Source: Mesorhizobium sp. 65-26 (GTDB lineage: Bacteria; Pseudomonadota; Alphaproteobacteria; Rhizobiales; Rhizobiaceae). Taken from it: a stretch of 64,000 nt of DNA. Positions 8,944-17,079 of the stretch are shown here, piece by piece; position 1 is the stretch's first letter, and each line of letters begins with the position of its first letter. The stretch is from the NCBI GenBank assembly GCA_001899205.1, contig MKVL01000010.1, positions 577,914-641,913 of the forward strand. Direction: 5' to 3'. A model generated the notes under the pieces. The model searched no databases. It was not told the DNA's origin and was given only the letters and a program-made list of their open reading frames with translations. Both the position numbers and the translations under genes were made by a program.

Positions 8944-10259
8944 GCATGGCTGACATCCGCAACAATTTCGTCGGCATCAAGTCGCCCAATCCTTTCTGGC
9001 TGGCCTCGGCGCCACCGACCGACAAGGCCTACAATGTCGAGCGCGCCTTCAAGGCCGGCTGGGGCGGCGTGGTCTGGAAGACGCTGGGCGAGGAGGGACC
9101 TCCGGTCGTCAACGTCAACGGTCCGCGCTACGGTGCGATCTGGGGCGCCGACCGCAGGCTGCTCGGCCTCAACAACATCGAGCTGATCACCGACCGCGAC
9201 CTGCAGACCAACCTGCGCGAGATGAAGCAGGTGAAGATCAACTGGCCGGACCGCGCGCTCATCGCCTCGATCATGGTGCCTTGCGTGGAGGAGAGCTGGA
9301 AGGCGATCCTGCCGCTGGTCGAGGAGACCGGTGCTGACGGCATCGAGCTCAACTTCGGCTGCCCGCACGGCATGAGCGAGCGCGGCATGGGTTCGGCGGT
9401 CGGCCAGGTGCCGGAATATATCGAGATGGTGGTGCGCTGGTGCAAGCAGTACACGCGCATGCCCGTCATCACCAAGCTGACGCCCAACATCACCGACATA
9501 CGCAAGCCCGCGCGGGCAGCGCACGCAGGCGGCACCGATGCGGTGTCGCTGATCAACACGATCAACTCGATCACCGGCGTCGACCTCGACAATTTCGCGC
9601 CGATGCCGACCATCGACGGCAAGGGCTCGCATGGCGGCTATTGCGGTCCGGCGGTCAAGCCGATCGCCATGAACATGGTGGCCGAGATCGCGCGCGATCC
9701 GGAAACGCGCGGTCTGCCGATCTCCGGCATCGGCGGCATCACCACCTGGCGTGACGCGGCCGAATTCATGGCGCTGGGCGCCGGCAACGTCCAGGTGTGC
9801 ACCGCTGCCATGACCTACGGCTTCAAGATCGTCCAGGAGATGATCGCGGGCCTGGAGAACTGGATGGAGGAGAAGGGCCACCGGTCGCTGTCCGACGTCA
9901 TCGGTCGCGCCACGCCCAACGTCACCGACTGGCAGTATCTCAACCTCAACTATGTCGCCAAGGCGCATATCGACCAGGACGCCTGCATCAAGTGCGGCCG
10001 CTGCCACATCGCCTGCGAGGACACTTCGCACCAGGCGATCACCGCAATGGTCGACGGCGCCAGGCACTTCGAGGTCATCGAAGCCGAGTGCGTCGGCTGC
10101 AATCTGTGCGTCAACGTCTGCCCGGTCGAGGGCTGCATCACCATGCAGCCGCTGGCCGTCGGCGCGCTCGACGAGCGCACGGGCAAGCCGGTGTCGCCGA
10201 ACTATGCCAACTGGACGACGCATCCCAACAATCCGATGGCCAAGGTGGCTGCGGAGTAG
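8940..10259 (+). CDS. preA: Dihydropyrimidine dehydrogenase catalytic subunit PreA
   Basis: A 439-residue catalytic subunit. Residues about 5-310 are a dihydroorotate-dehydrogenase-like FMN barrel with the loop ELNFGCPHGMSERGMG. The C-terminus has two 4Fe-4S clusters (CIKCGRCHIAC and CVGCNLCVNVCP). It reduces the 5,6 double bond of uracil/thymine with electrons delivered by PreT. The products would be used by the dihydropyrimidinase at 20336, the amidase at 18479 and the aminotransferase at 17080, so the pathway is complete in this window though not contiguous. Confidence 0.93.
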   Translation: MSMADIRNNFVGIKSPNPFWLASAPPTDKAYNVERAFKAGWGGVVWKTLGEEGPPVVNVNGPRYGAIWGADRRLLGLNNIELITDRDLQTNLREMKQVKINWPDRALIASIMVPCVEESWKAILPLVEETGADGIELNFGCPHGMSERGMGSAVGQVPEYIEMVVRWCKQYTRMPVITKLTPNITDIRKPARAAHAGGTDAVSLINTINSITGVDLDNFAPMPTIDGKGSHGGYCGPAVKPIAMNMVAEIARDPETRGLPISGIGGITTWRDAAEFMALGAGNVQVCTAAMTYGFKIVQEMIAGLENWMEEKGHRSLSDVIGRATPNVTDWQYLNLNYVAKAHIDQDACIKCGRCHIACEDTSHQAITAMVDGARHFEVIEAECVGCNLCVNVCPVEGCITMQPLAVGALDERTGKPVSPNYANWTTHPNNPMAKVAAE

Positions 10260-10316
10260 CTCGTCGCGCCGCGCGTCTGTTCGAACGCGCGGCGGAGGCA
10301 GCAGCTTCTCGAATTG

Positions 10317-10358
10317 GCGCATGAGCCCGAAAATCGTTCCGGTTTTCGGGCTCATGCG
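10317..10358. repeat. 16-bp-arm palindrome, dispersed-repeat type
   Basis: The arms CGCATGAGCCCGAAAA and TTTTCGGGCTCATGCG flank a 9-base centre. Palindromes with a GCATGA...CGAAAA / TTTTCGG...TCATGC pattern are, to my knowledge, common intergenic repeats in rhizobia. It lies just after preA and could also act as a transcription stop, but there is no T-run after it. Confidence 0.6.
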
Positions 10359-10396
10359 TTAGATTGTCTCCCGTGCTCGTTGTCGCGGGGGCGGCC

Positions 10397-11299
10397 ATGC
10401 CAATCGTCTACCGATCTGCCTGTGCGCAGGATTTGGAGCGAGCCGACGCGCTTGTTGTCGCCAGCATCAATGCGCTGACCGAACGCCACGGCTTCGGCTC
10501 GATAGCCGCCACGCATCCAACGAATTTCCAGGCCTTTTCCCTGAAGGACGACGCTCGTGGCCTGTGGGTGGCGGAGGAGGCCGGCGAAATCCTCGGCTTT
10601 GCCTGGAGCTGGGTTTGCGGGGATCTATGGTTTCTCGCGCAGCTCTTCGTTTCTCCTGGCCGTCAGGGCAGCGGCATCGGCGCCGAATTGCTGAAAAGGA
10701 CGCTGGAGCATGCCGGGCAATCCGGCGCCACCAGCAAGGCGCTGATCACCTTCAGCTTCAACACCGTGTCGCAAGGCCTTTACATCAGGCACGGACTGTA
10801 TCCGCGATTTCCCATCTACAATCTCAGCGTCGCGCGGGATGTCCTGACCGGCCGGCTGCAAGGCGGCCTGTTGCGCGGCATACCCTTGCGGGAGACGGCT
10901 TCGCATTTGCGCGACCTTGCCCTGATCGACGATCGGTCGTTGGGAGTGTCACGCGAGAAGCATCATCGATACCTGATGGGCGATGCCGCCACGAAAGGCT
11001 TTCTCCTCCATGTCGGAAGCGAGTGCGTGGGTTATGCCTATGTCAGCGCCGGGGGCCACATCGGTCCACTCGCGGTCACCCGACCGGACATGCTCGATGC
11101 GGCTTTCAGGACGGCGTTGAGCCTTGCGGCTGAGGTTGGGGCTCCGCAAGTCTCCGCTTTCCTTCCCGGCACCAGGGACGATTCCCTCAACACCGCCGTC
11201 GAGCACGGGATGCGGATCACGCTTCCGATGGTGCTGATGTCGACGCGCGATCTCGGCGACTGGTCACAATACGTGCCGCGCAATCCTGGGTTCATGTGA
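10397..11299 (+). CDS. GNAT family N-acetyltransferase
   Basis: A 300-residue protein. The first half (residues about 1-145) is a GNAT domain with the acetyl-CoA segment RQGSGIGAELLKRTLEHA. The second half (about 190-290) has a weaker acetyltransferase-like pattern (VGYAYVSAGGHIGPLAVT), so this may be a tandem GNAT. Start ATG 10397 is preferred to the TTG at 10364. The acceptor substrate cannot be predicted. It is the first gene of the block that separates preTA from the rest of the pyrimidine locus. Confidence 0.8.
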   Translation: MPIVYRSACAQDLERADALVVASINALTERHGFGSIAATHPTNFQAFSLKDDARGLWVAEEAGEILGFAWSWVCGDLWFLAQLFVSPGRQGSGIGAELLKRTLEHAGQSGATSKALITFSFNTVSQGLYIRHGLYPRFPIYNLSVARDVLTGRLQGGLLRGIPLRETASHLRDLALIDDRSLGVSREKHHRYLMGDAATKGFLLHVGSECVGYAYVSAGGHIGPLAVTRPDMLDAAFRTALSLAAEVGAPQVSAFLPGTRDDSLNTAVEHGMRITLPMVLMSTRDLGDWSQYVPRNPGFM

Positions 11300-11382
11300 A
11301 TGCGCCTGCCGGGCTCGGCGCGCTTCGCCCGAATCTGACGCCTGGGAAAACAGGTCCATGCGAGCGTTCCCTATTGCAGATA

Positions 11383-11412
11383 AAAAATATCCACGATAAA
11401 AGATATCCATGA
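11383..11412 (+). promoter_or_regulatory. Tandem imperfect palindromes upstream of Rrf2 gene
   Basis: Two adjacent units, GATAAAAAATATCCA and GATAAAAGATATCCA, each contain a GATA-N5-TATC inverted repeat, about 16 bp apart, just upstream of the Rrf2 start at 11429. Rrf2 regulators often repress their own operon from such sites, so this is a candidate autoregulatory operator. Confidence 0.4.
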
Positions 11413-11428
11413 ACGGGAGCTATGAATC

Positions 11429-11941
11429 ATGAAACTGGGTGAGGGGGTCGAGGCCGCCATCCACTGCGCGGCCATGCTGGCGGGTGTCGAGGGCAGCGGC
11501 ACCCTGTCGGGTGCGACGATGGCGGAGGCTTTCGGCCTGTCGCCGAGCTACCTCCTCAAGCACCTCAACCTGCTGTCGGCGGCGGGCGTCCTGGAATCCG
11601 TGCCCGGTCCGGCGGGCGGCTACCGGCTGGCGCGGGCGGCCGAGCGCATCACGCTGCTCGACATCGTGCTTGCCGTGGAGGGCAGGGAGCCGGCCTTCCG
11701 TTGCGGCGAGATCCGCCAGCGTGGCCCGGTGAAATTCGATGCCTCGGCCTATGCAAAGCCATGCGGCATCAACGCCGCAATGCTGAAGGCCGAGCGCGCC
11801 TATCGCGCGGCACTCGCCGAGGCGCGGCTCTCCGACATCGTCGCCGACTTCATGGGCACCGCCGATCAGCGCGTGGTGGCGGCGAGTTGCGCTTTCGTCG
11901 AACGCCATCAGCGGCCGCAGAAATCAACCAAGCAAGCGTGA
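11429..11941 (+). CDS. Rrf2 family transcriptional regulator
   Basis: A 170-residue Rrf2-type winged-helix regulator with the helix-turn-helix MAEAFGLSPSYLLKHLNLLSAAGVLES (residues about 31-57) and the wing VPGPAGGYRLAR. Two cysteines (FRCGE, KPCGI) sit where other Rrf2 proteins bind an Fe-S cluster or sense thiols, but the three-Cys IscR/NsrR pattern is incomplete. It is followed 12 bp later by an AhpD-like gene, a common pairing that suggests redox or peroxide sensing. Likely autoregulated through the palindromes just upstream. Confidence 0.85.
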   Translation: MKLGEGVEAAIHCAAMLAGVEGSGTLSGATMAEAFGLSPSYLLKHLNLLSAAGVLESVPGPAGGYRLARAAERITLLDIVLAVEGREPAFRCGEIRQRGPVKFDASAYAKPCGINAAMLKAERAYRAALAEARLSDIVADFMGTADQRVVAASCAFVERHQRPQKSTKQA

Positions 11942-11953
11942 AAGGGTAAGACC

Positions 11954-12412
11954 ATGAAACAGAGGCTGGAGTTCTTCGCGGCCGCGCCGGAGATCATGAA
12001 GTCGGTGCTGGCGCTGAACAAGGCGGTCGACGAATGCGGCCTGGAGGAAAGCCTGCTGCATCTGATCAAGCTGCGCGCGTCGCAGATCAACGGCTGCTCC
12101 TATTGCGTGGAGATGCACAGCCGCGAAGCTCGGCGAGACGGAGAGACAGAGCAGCGGCTCTACCTCGTCGCCGCCTGGAAGGAATCGCCGCTGTTCTCCG
12201 AGCGTGAACGCGCCGCCTTCGCCTGGACCGAGGCGGTGACCAGGATCTCCGAGGGTGGCGTGTCGGACGAGCTTTATGCTCGGACGCTCGAGCATTTCTC
12301 GGCGGAGGAACTGGTCAAGTTGTCGGTCGCGCTCGGCATGATCAACACCTGGAACCGGCTATGCGTTCCGTTCCAGGCCATTCATCCGATGCCGGCCGCC
12401 AAGGCCGCCTAG
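11954..12412 (+). CDS. Carboxymuconolactone decarboxylase / AhpD-like protein
   Basis: A 152-residue helical protein of the CMD/AhpD family. The motif CSYCVEMHSREAR gives the CxxC redox pair and downstream His found in alkylhydroperoxidase AhpD-like members, so it probably acts as a peroxidase or disulfide relay and not as a true decarboxylase. It is in operon with the Rrf2 regulator upstream and probably with the DoxX-like gene 60 bp downstream. Confidence 0.85.
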   Translation: MKQRLEFFAAAPEIMKSVLALNKAVDECGLEESLLHLIKLRASQINGCSYCVEMHSREARRDGETEQRLYLVAAWKESPLFSERERAAFAWTEAVTRISEGGVSDELYARTLEHFSAEELVKLSVALGMINTWNRLCVPFQAIHPMPAAKAA

Positions 12413-12472
12413 TCGAGTCACGGCGCGCGGGCCGGATTGCCGGTCCGCGCTTTCTGCTTTGGGATCAGGATC

Positions 12473-12850
12473 ATGTTTGCAAATCTTCAGAATGAGATTC
12501 TGCTTGCCGCCCGTCTGCTGCTGGGTGGCGCTTTCGTCTTCGCCGGCCTGCGCAACACTCGAAACAGGGCCTTTCTCAGCCAGTTGATGGTGGCGCGTGG
12601 CGTCCCGCGGGCGAAGCTCGCGCTGTGGGGCGGCATCGTCGTGCAGATCGTCGCCGGCACGCTGGTGGCCGCCGGGACAGGGACCGCCATTGCCGGGGCC
12701 GCGCTGGTGCTGTTCCTGGTTGCCGCCACGCCGATGTTCCACAATTTCTGGGACCATCAGGGGCCGGAGCGGGCCGCCCGCATCAACGGCTTTGTCGGAA
12801 ACGTCGCGCTCACCGGAGGTTTCCTGGCGCTGATGGCTCAGCCCGGCTGA
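12473..12850 (+). CDS. DoxX-like small membrane protein
   Basis: A 125-residue membrane protein with about four hydrophobic segments (AARLLLGGAFVFAGL, WGGIVVQIVAGTLVAAG, GAALVLFLVAATPMF, GNVALTGGFLALMA). It fits the DoxX/MauE superfamily. The ATG at 12473 follows a GGATCAGGATC stretch. It probably belongs to the Rrf2-AhpD operon; DoxX proteins next to peroxidase-like genes have been linked to oxidative stress. Confidence 0.75.
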   Translation: MFANLQNEILLAARLLLGGAFVFAGLRNTRNRAFLSQLMVARGVPRAKLALWGGIVVQIVAGTLVAAGTGTAIAGAALVLFLVAATPMFHNFWDHQGPERAARINGFVGNVALTGGFLALMAQPG

Positions 12851-12934
12851 CGCCGCGAGTGTCGTGACTGCATTAATCGCTCTGTCGCGTTTGTTCTGTA
12901 GAGGACAAGGCTAGGTTCGCCCGCTGGAGCGCGC

Positions 12935-13429
12935 ATGGAGCAGAGCTGGAGCCGTTTCTGGGCAGGTGTTTCCGAAGCCTTCCATCAGGCGCTATTGCCG
13001 TTCCACGCCGCCGCAGCGGCTTTCGGTCTGCAGCCCACGGACATTCAAATCTGGTGCTTTCTGTGTGGCGTCTTCTTCCTGGCGCTGGTCGGTTCCCAGA
13101 CTTATGGCGACATCGTACTCAGCCGGCGCGGCGCCTTCGCCAAGGGCAGGGTGGTAGGCCTCGACACGTCGGGTGAATACTCCGATACACCCATCATTGA
13201 ATTCGCGGACCGGGCGGGGCGGGTCTGGCGTTTCGGATCACACCTGCCGGCGAACGCGGCGACCAGATCGATCGGCGCGCCGGTCGACGTCATGTACGAT
13301 CCCATGCATCCGACGCGGGCGCGGGAAGTGGGGCGCCCGCTCATGAAGGCGCTCCATGTCACAATCGGTTATGCGGTGGTCGTGGTGCTGATGGTTCTGG
13401 CCTTCTGGCGTGGCCCGATGTCCAACTGA
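12935..13429 (+). CDS. DUF3592 domain membrane protein
   Basis: A 164-residue protein with an N-terminal membrane helix (residues about 40-60), a central beta-rich extracytoplasmic domain (GRVVGLDTSGEYSDTPIIEF through PVDVMYDPMHP) and a C-terminal helix (GYAVVVVLMVLAFW). That helix-domain-helix layout and the Y-P-x-V-x-Y/D-P pattern are those of DUF3592 proteins. Function unknown. It is convergent with the SDR at 13439, ending 9 bp away. Confidence 0.7.
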   Translation: MEQSWSRFWAGVSEAFHQALLPFHAAAAAFGLQPTDIQIWCFLCGVFFLALVGSQTYGDIVLSRRGAFAKGRVVGLDTSGEYSDTPIIEFADRAGRVWRFGSHLPANAATRSIGAPVDVMYDPMHPTRAREVGRPLMKALHVTIGYAVVVVLMVLAFWRGPMSN

Positions 13430-13438
13430 GCCCGTTGC

Positions 13439-14161
13439 CTACGCGGCAAAGCGCAGGCCGCCGTCGCAAGTCAGCACCTGGCCGGTCATGAAGCCATTGG
13501 ACACGAGAAAGCCTATCGCCGAGGCGACGTCGTCGGCGCGGCCGATCCGGCCGACCGGCGTCTTGCCGGCATATTCGGCAAAGACCGCCTGGCGCTGTTC
13601 GTCGGGCAGGAAGTCCCACCAGGGCGTGTCGATGACGCCGGGAGCGACCACGTTGACGCGTAGCGGCTTCAATTCGACCGCCAGGATCGGCGCCACGGTC
13701 AGCAGCATGCCGTTGATCGCGCCGATGCCGGCGACGCCGGGCATCGCGACCTGTGCCGAGACAGCCGAGATGAAGGTCACCGATCCGGATTTGCGGAGCG
13801 TCGGCAGGGCTGCCTGCAGGCAGGCCAATTGCGGCCGGATCTTCTCATCGACGCCGCGGCCGATGTCGGCAAGGTCGAGCGTCGCGAACGGGCCCAGTCC
13901 CTTGCCGCCGCTTGCCGCCAGGACTAGATGGTCGAAGGGGCCGAGGCGATCGAAGAACCGACGGACGTCTTCCGGCCTCGCGGCGTCGAAGGCGGCCTTG
14001 TCGACCGTGCCGTCGAGTTCCTTCCAGGCGTTCCTGAGCCTTTCCTCGTTGCGTCCGGTGATCGTCACCTTCATGCCCGGGCCTACCAGTCGCCGCGCTG
14101 TCGCCAGTCCGATGCCGGACGAGCCGCCGACGATCACGCAATGTTCGAAATTTCCGCTCAT
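13439..14161 (-). CDS. SDR family protein lacking the catalytic Tyr and Lys
   Basis: A 240-residue short-chain dehydrogenase fold with cofactor motif GGSSGIG and a terminal VNVVAPGVIDTPW segment. When the helix after the active site is aligned with FabG-type enzymes, the catalytic Tyr and Lys positions are Ile and Asn (GIGAINGML). Normal oxidoreductase chemistry is therefore doubtful; a subset of SDR proteins shares this. It overlaps the upstream SDR gene by four bases, so the two are co-translated. Confidence 0.8.
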   Translation of the reverse strand: MSGNFEHCVIVGGSSGIGLATARRLVGPGMKVTITGRNEERLRNAWKELDGTVDKAAFDAARPEDVRRFFDRLGPFDHLVLAASGGKGLGPFATLDLADIGRGVDEKIRPQLACLQAALPTLRKSGSVTFISAVSAQVAMPGVAGIGAINGMLLTVAPILAVELKPLRVNVVAPGVIDTPWWDFLPDEQRQAVFAEYAGKTPVGRIGRADDVASAIGFLVSNGFMTGQVLTCDGGLRFAA

Positions 14162-15000
14162 GAATGCTGTTTCCTTGTGGTTGCCGTTTCGCCGATCAGT
14201 TCGAGGCTGAGCTTCCGCAACTGGCGGCGCGCCTGCGGGTCATAGGCTTGCGCTTCGGCGCGCGATTCACGCCGGCCGTCGAAGTAGAGGCCGCTGCGTC
14301 CTTCGAGCGCGGGCGACGTTGCGAGGTTGAGAATTGCGTCCGCGCCTGTTTCCACCGTGTTCCAGGGAGCGATGCCGGCCTGGCGGACCATGCTGGTGTC
14401 CATGTAACTCGCCGGATGCAGCGCATTGACGGTGACGCCGCTACCTTCCAGCGTCTCGGCCAGGTCGACGGTGAAGAGAATTTGCGCCAGCTTGCTCTGG
14501 CAGTAGGCGCGCACGCCGCTGTAGCCACGGCTCAGCATCACATCGTCGAAGTCGATCGCCTGCTGGCCGGCCGACGCGACGTTGACGATGCGCGACGGCG
14601 CGCTGGCCTTGAGAAGATCAAGCAAGCGCGACGTCAGCAGGAAGCCAGCGAGGTAATTGACGGCGAAACGCAGCTCATAACCGTCGGCGCTCATCTGCCT
14701 TTTCGTGCCCTGGCCGCCAGTGCCGACGCCGGCATTGTTGATCAACAGGTCGAGGTGGTCGGTCCTGTCGCGCACGGTGTCGGCGAGGCGAAGCACCTCG
14801 CCAAGCGCGGCGAGATCCGCGATCAGCAGCTCCGCATTGCCGCCGGCGGCCATGATCGCGGCGACTGTTGCCTTGCCCCTTGCCTCGTCCCGGCCGTGTA
14901 CCAGCACGCGGGCACCGGCTGCCGCGAGCCGTTCGGCAACCGCGCGGCCGACACCGTCTGTCGATCCGGTGACGAGCGCCGTCTTGTTTGTGAGTTCCAT
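14158..15000 (-). CDS. SDR family NAD(P)-dependent oxidoreductase
   Basis: A 280-residue SDR of the retinol-dehydrogenase/WW-domain-oxidoreductase-like type. It has TGSTDGVGRAVAERL, NNAG, the catalytic Ser in NVASAG and an intact Tyr-x3-Lys in AYCQSKLAQ. Start ATG 15000 has a GGAGG Shine-Dalgarno. First gene of a two-gene leftward operon, divergent from the XRE regulator at 15102 that probably controls it. Substrate unknown. Confidence 0.87.
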   Translation of the reverse strand: MELTNKTALVTGSTDGVGRAVAERLAAAGARVLVHGRDEARGKATVAAIMAAGGNAELLIADLAALGEVLRLADTVRDRTDHLDLLINNAGVGTGGQGTKRQMSADGYELRFAVNYLAGFLLTSRLLDLLKASAPSRIVNVASAGQQAIDFDDVMLSRGYSGVRAYCQSKLAQILFTVDLAETLEGSGVTVNALHPASYMDTSMVRQAGIAPWNTVETGADAILNLATSPALEGRSGLYFDGRRESRAEAQAYDPQARRQLRKLSLELIGETATTRKQHS

Positions 15001-15089
15001 GTTCAGAGCCTCCTATGCCGCCCTGAACGCAAGATGGAGCGCCGCGCGATCTCCAAACAGTTCAAACTTTATCCTGGTATCAGTACTGC

Positions 15090-15101
15090 TATAATAGGTT
15101 G
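15090..15101 (+). promoter_or_regulatory. TATAAT element directly before XRE start codon
   Basis: A consensus TATAAT (15090-15095) ends six bases before the ATG at 15102. Transcription from it would begin at or very near the A of the ATG, giving a leaderless mRNA. No Shine-Dalgarno is visible. The -35 region is not clear. Confidence 0.4.
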
Positions 15102-15974
15102 ATGGATGCCATGGCTCATTCTCCCGAGGACACCCGCCGACGCGAGCTTGGCGCATTCCTGCGCTCGCGCCGCGAACGGCTCTCGCCGTCGGATACGGGC
15201 ATAGCGGCCGGCCAACGGCGTCGCACGCCGGGGCTGCGGCGCGAAGAGGTGGCGATGATCGCCGGCGTCGGCACCACCTGGTACACCTGGCTGGAGCAGG
15301 GCAGGGACGTTCGGCCTTCGGTCGAGGTGCTGTCGGCGCTCTGCCAGGCATTGCGCCTCGACGCGGCCGAGCAGCGGCATCTGTTCACGCTCGCCGGCCG
15401 CCACCAGCCCGAGCGCCGGCGCATCGGACCGGCAAGGGTGGAGGGGCCGTTGCTGCACATGCTGCAGAGCCTCGTGCTACAGCCCGCCTATGTCGTCGGT
15501 CCGCGCTGGGACGTGCTGGCATGGAACGATGCGGCGGTCGTCATTTTCGGCGATTACGGCTTGCTGGAAGGCGATGCCCGCAACATCATCCATGGTGTGT
15601 TCACCGATCCGCAGCGGCGGCACCTGCTGGTGGACTGGGAACAACTGGCGCGCGCCACGCTTGCCGCGTTTCGCGCCGAGAGCGCGAAATACACCGGCGA
15701 CCCGGATTTCGAACGGCTGATCGCTTTGATGATGCGTTCGAGCCCCGAGTTCCGGGAATGGTGGCCGCAGCGCGACGTGGTCCATCGCCTGTCCGGCCTG
15801 AAGCACCTGCGGCACCCGGTCGCCGGGCCCATGACTTTTGAGCATATGAGCCTGTCGATCGACGACGGCTCGGACATGAGGCTGATCGTCTACACACCGC
15901 TTGCCGAGCAGAGCTCGATTGTTAAATTGCGGAAGTTGCTGGAAGCGCTACCGGCCCAACGGCAGAGCGCGTGA
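15102..15974 (+). CDS. Helix-turn-helix regulator with MmyB-like ligand domain
   Basis: A 290-residue XRE-type regulator. Residues about 10-80 form the helix-turn-helix (RRTPGLRREEVAMIAGVGTT then WYTWLEQGR), followed by an MmyB-like C-terminal domain (WDVLAWNDAA, GDPDFERLIALMMRSSPEFREWW, MTFEHMSL). This architecture is common beside and divergent from SDR genes, which it usually controls; here that means the two SDRs at 13439-15000. The MmyB domain may bind a fatty-acid-like ligand. Confidence 0.87.
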   Translation: MDAMAHSPEDTRRRELGAFLRSRRERLSPSDTGIAAGQRRRTPGLRREEVAMIAGVGTTWYTWLEQGRDVRPSVEVLSALCQALRLDAAEQRHLFTLAGRHQPERRRIGPARVEGPLLHMLQSLVLQPAYVVGPRWDVLAWNDAAVVIFGDYGLLEGDARNIIHGVFTDPQRRHLLVDWEQLARATLAAFRAESAKYTGDPDFERLIALMMRSSPEFREWWPQRDVVHRLSGLKHLRHPVAGPMTFEHMSLSIDDGSDMRLIVYTPLAEQSSIVKLRKLLEALPAQRQSA

Positions 15975-15987
15975 GGCCTCTTCGCTT

Positions 15988-16155
15988 CGTCATCCACGGG
16001 CGTAGCAAGGAGCGTGGCGACGCGGCGCAGACCCGAGGATCCATGCCGTGACCTTGGAGTGCCGTTACGGTGCAGAATTCTCCACCGCTGCACTCCATTG
16101 CAAAGTAACGGAATGGATCCTCGGGTCTCCGCGTCCGATTCGCCCGTGGATGACG
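15988..16155. repeat. Long palindromic intergenic repeat, copy 1
   Basis: The outer arms CGTCATCCACGGGCG (15988-16002) and CGCCCGTGGATGACG (16141-16155) are perfect inverted repeats. Inner arms AGACCCGAGGATCCAT (16029-16044) and ATGGATCCTCGGGTCT (16113-16128) are also perfect. The AGACCC(T/G)AGGATCCATGCCGTGACCT core recurs at 23553-23769. It resembles a miniature non-coding dispersed element, lying between the XRE and rutR-like genes. Confidence 0.75.
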
Positions 16156-16210
16156 GAGTGACAGGCACTTCTGCTTGTCTCCAGCGTCAGCACTGCCGGC
16201 AGGTCGATCG

Positions 16211-16852
16211 CTAAGCCTTGGGCTTCAGCCCTTCGATGAAGAGCTGCTCCAGGAAGCGCGCGGCGTCCTCGAAGCGGCCGTCGCCGCCGCGGTCGATGCC
16301 CAGCACGGCGCGCACCTGGACGTCGAAATCGGCATAGTGCTGGGTGGTCGCCCAGATGGAGAAGATCAGGTGCCAGGGGTCGGTGCGGGCGATCTTGCCG
16401 GCGCGCATCCAACCCTTGATGACGGTTGCCTTTTCGTCGACCAGCGTCTTCAGTTCGCCTTCGAGCAAGGGCATGATGCGCGGCGCGCCCTGCAGGATTT
16501 CGTTGGCGAACAGCCGGCTCTCGCGCGGGAAGTCGCGCGCCATCTCCAGCTTGCGCCTGATGTAGCTGCGTAGCTCAGTCATCGGATCGCCGATGTCGTC
16601 CAGCTCACGCAGCGGCGCCAGCCAGGTGTCCAGCAGGCGCTGCATCAGCGTTTCGTGAATGTCTTCCTTGCGGCGAAAATAGTAGAGGAGGTTCGGCTTG
16701 GACATGCCCGCCGCCTCGGCGATCTGGTCGATGGTCGAGCCGCGGAAGCCGTTGGCCGAAAACACCTCCAGCGCTGCTTCCAGGATCAGTTCGCGCTTTT
16801 CCTGCTGGATACGCGTGCGACGGGGGGCGGGGCTTTCCATGGTGGTGGTCAC
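16211..16852 (-). CDS. rutR: TetR family regulator, RutR-like
   Basis: A 213-residue TetR-type regulator. The N-terminal DNA-binding part is IDQIAEAAGMSKPNLLYYF; the C-terminal domain contains FPRESRLFANEILQGAPRIMP and IFSIWATTQHYADF, strongly like E. coli RutR, the uracil-responsive regulator of pyrimidine degradation. It sits between preTA and the aminotransferase-amidase-dihydropyrimidinase genes and is divergent from the aminotransferase. RutR-like boxes are found at 7515 and 16986. Ligand and sites are inferred from homology. Confidence 0.87.
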   Translation of the reverse strand: MTTTMESPAPRRTRIQQEKRELILEAALEVFSANGFRGSTIDQIAEAAGMSKPNLLYYFRRKEDIHETLMQRLLDTWLAPLRELDDIGDPMTELRSYIRRKLEMARDFPRESRLFANEILQGAPRIMPLLEGELKTLVDEKATVIKGWMRAGKIARTDPWHLIFSIWATTQHYADFDVQVRAVLGIDRGGDGRFEDAARFLEQLFIEGLKPKA

Positions 16853-16880
16853 CTGCGCATGCCGTTGCTCGGGAGTGCAT

Positions 16881-16901
16881 CTGGACCAATTGTCTGGACC
16901 A
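16881..16901. promoter_or_regulatory. CTGGACCA direct repeat upstream of rutR
   Basis: CTGGACCA occurs at 16881-16888 and again at 16894-16901, 13 bp apart, 28 bp upstream of the rutR-like ATG. GGACCA resembles one half of the RutR recognition sequence, so autoregulation is possible, but the arrangement is direct and not inverted. Confidence 0.3.
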
Positions 16902-16985
16902 GTTTTTCCCTTGCCTGTGGAGCGCGCTTCCGATGCCGCATTTCCGCTAGTAATCCCTTGACCGCCGACATGGCGGTGCTAACGT

Positions 16986-17001
16986 TTGTCCAACCGGTCA
17001 A
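16986..17001 (+). promoter_or_regulatory. RutR-like operator upstream of aminotransferase
   Basis: TTGTCCA-AC-CGGTCAA matches 12 of the 14 defined positions of the E. coli RutR box TTGACCA-NN-TGGTCAA with the same 2-bp spacer. It lies about 80 bp before the aminotransferase ATG at 17080, in the region shared with the divergent rutR-like gene. Confidence 0.55.
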
Positions 17002-17079
17002 AATTTTGCGTAGCACGAAAACGCAGCAAAGACCAAGCGTTGGCCGCACCGAAACACGTTACAAGGGGAAGTCTTGGTC

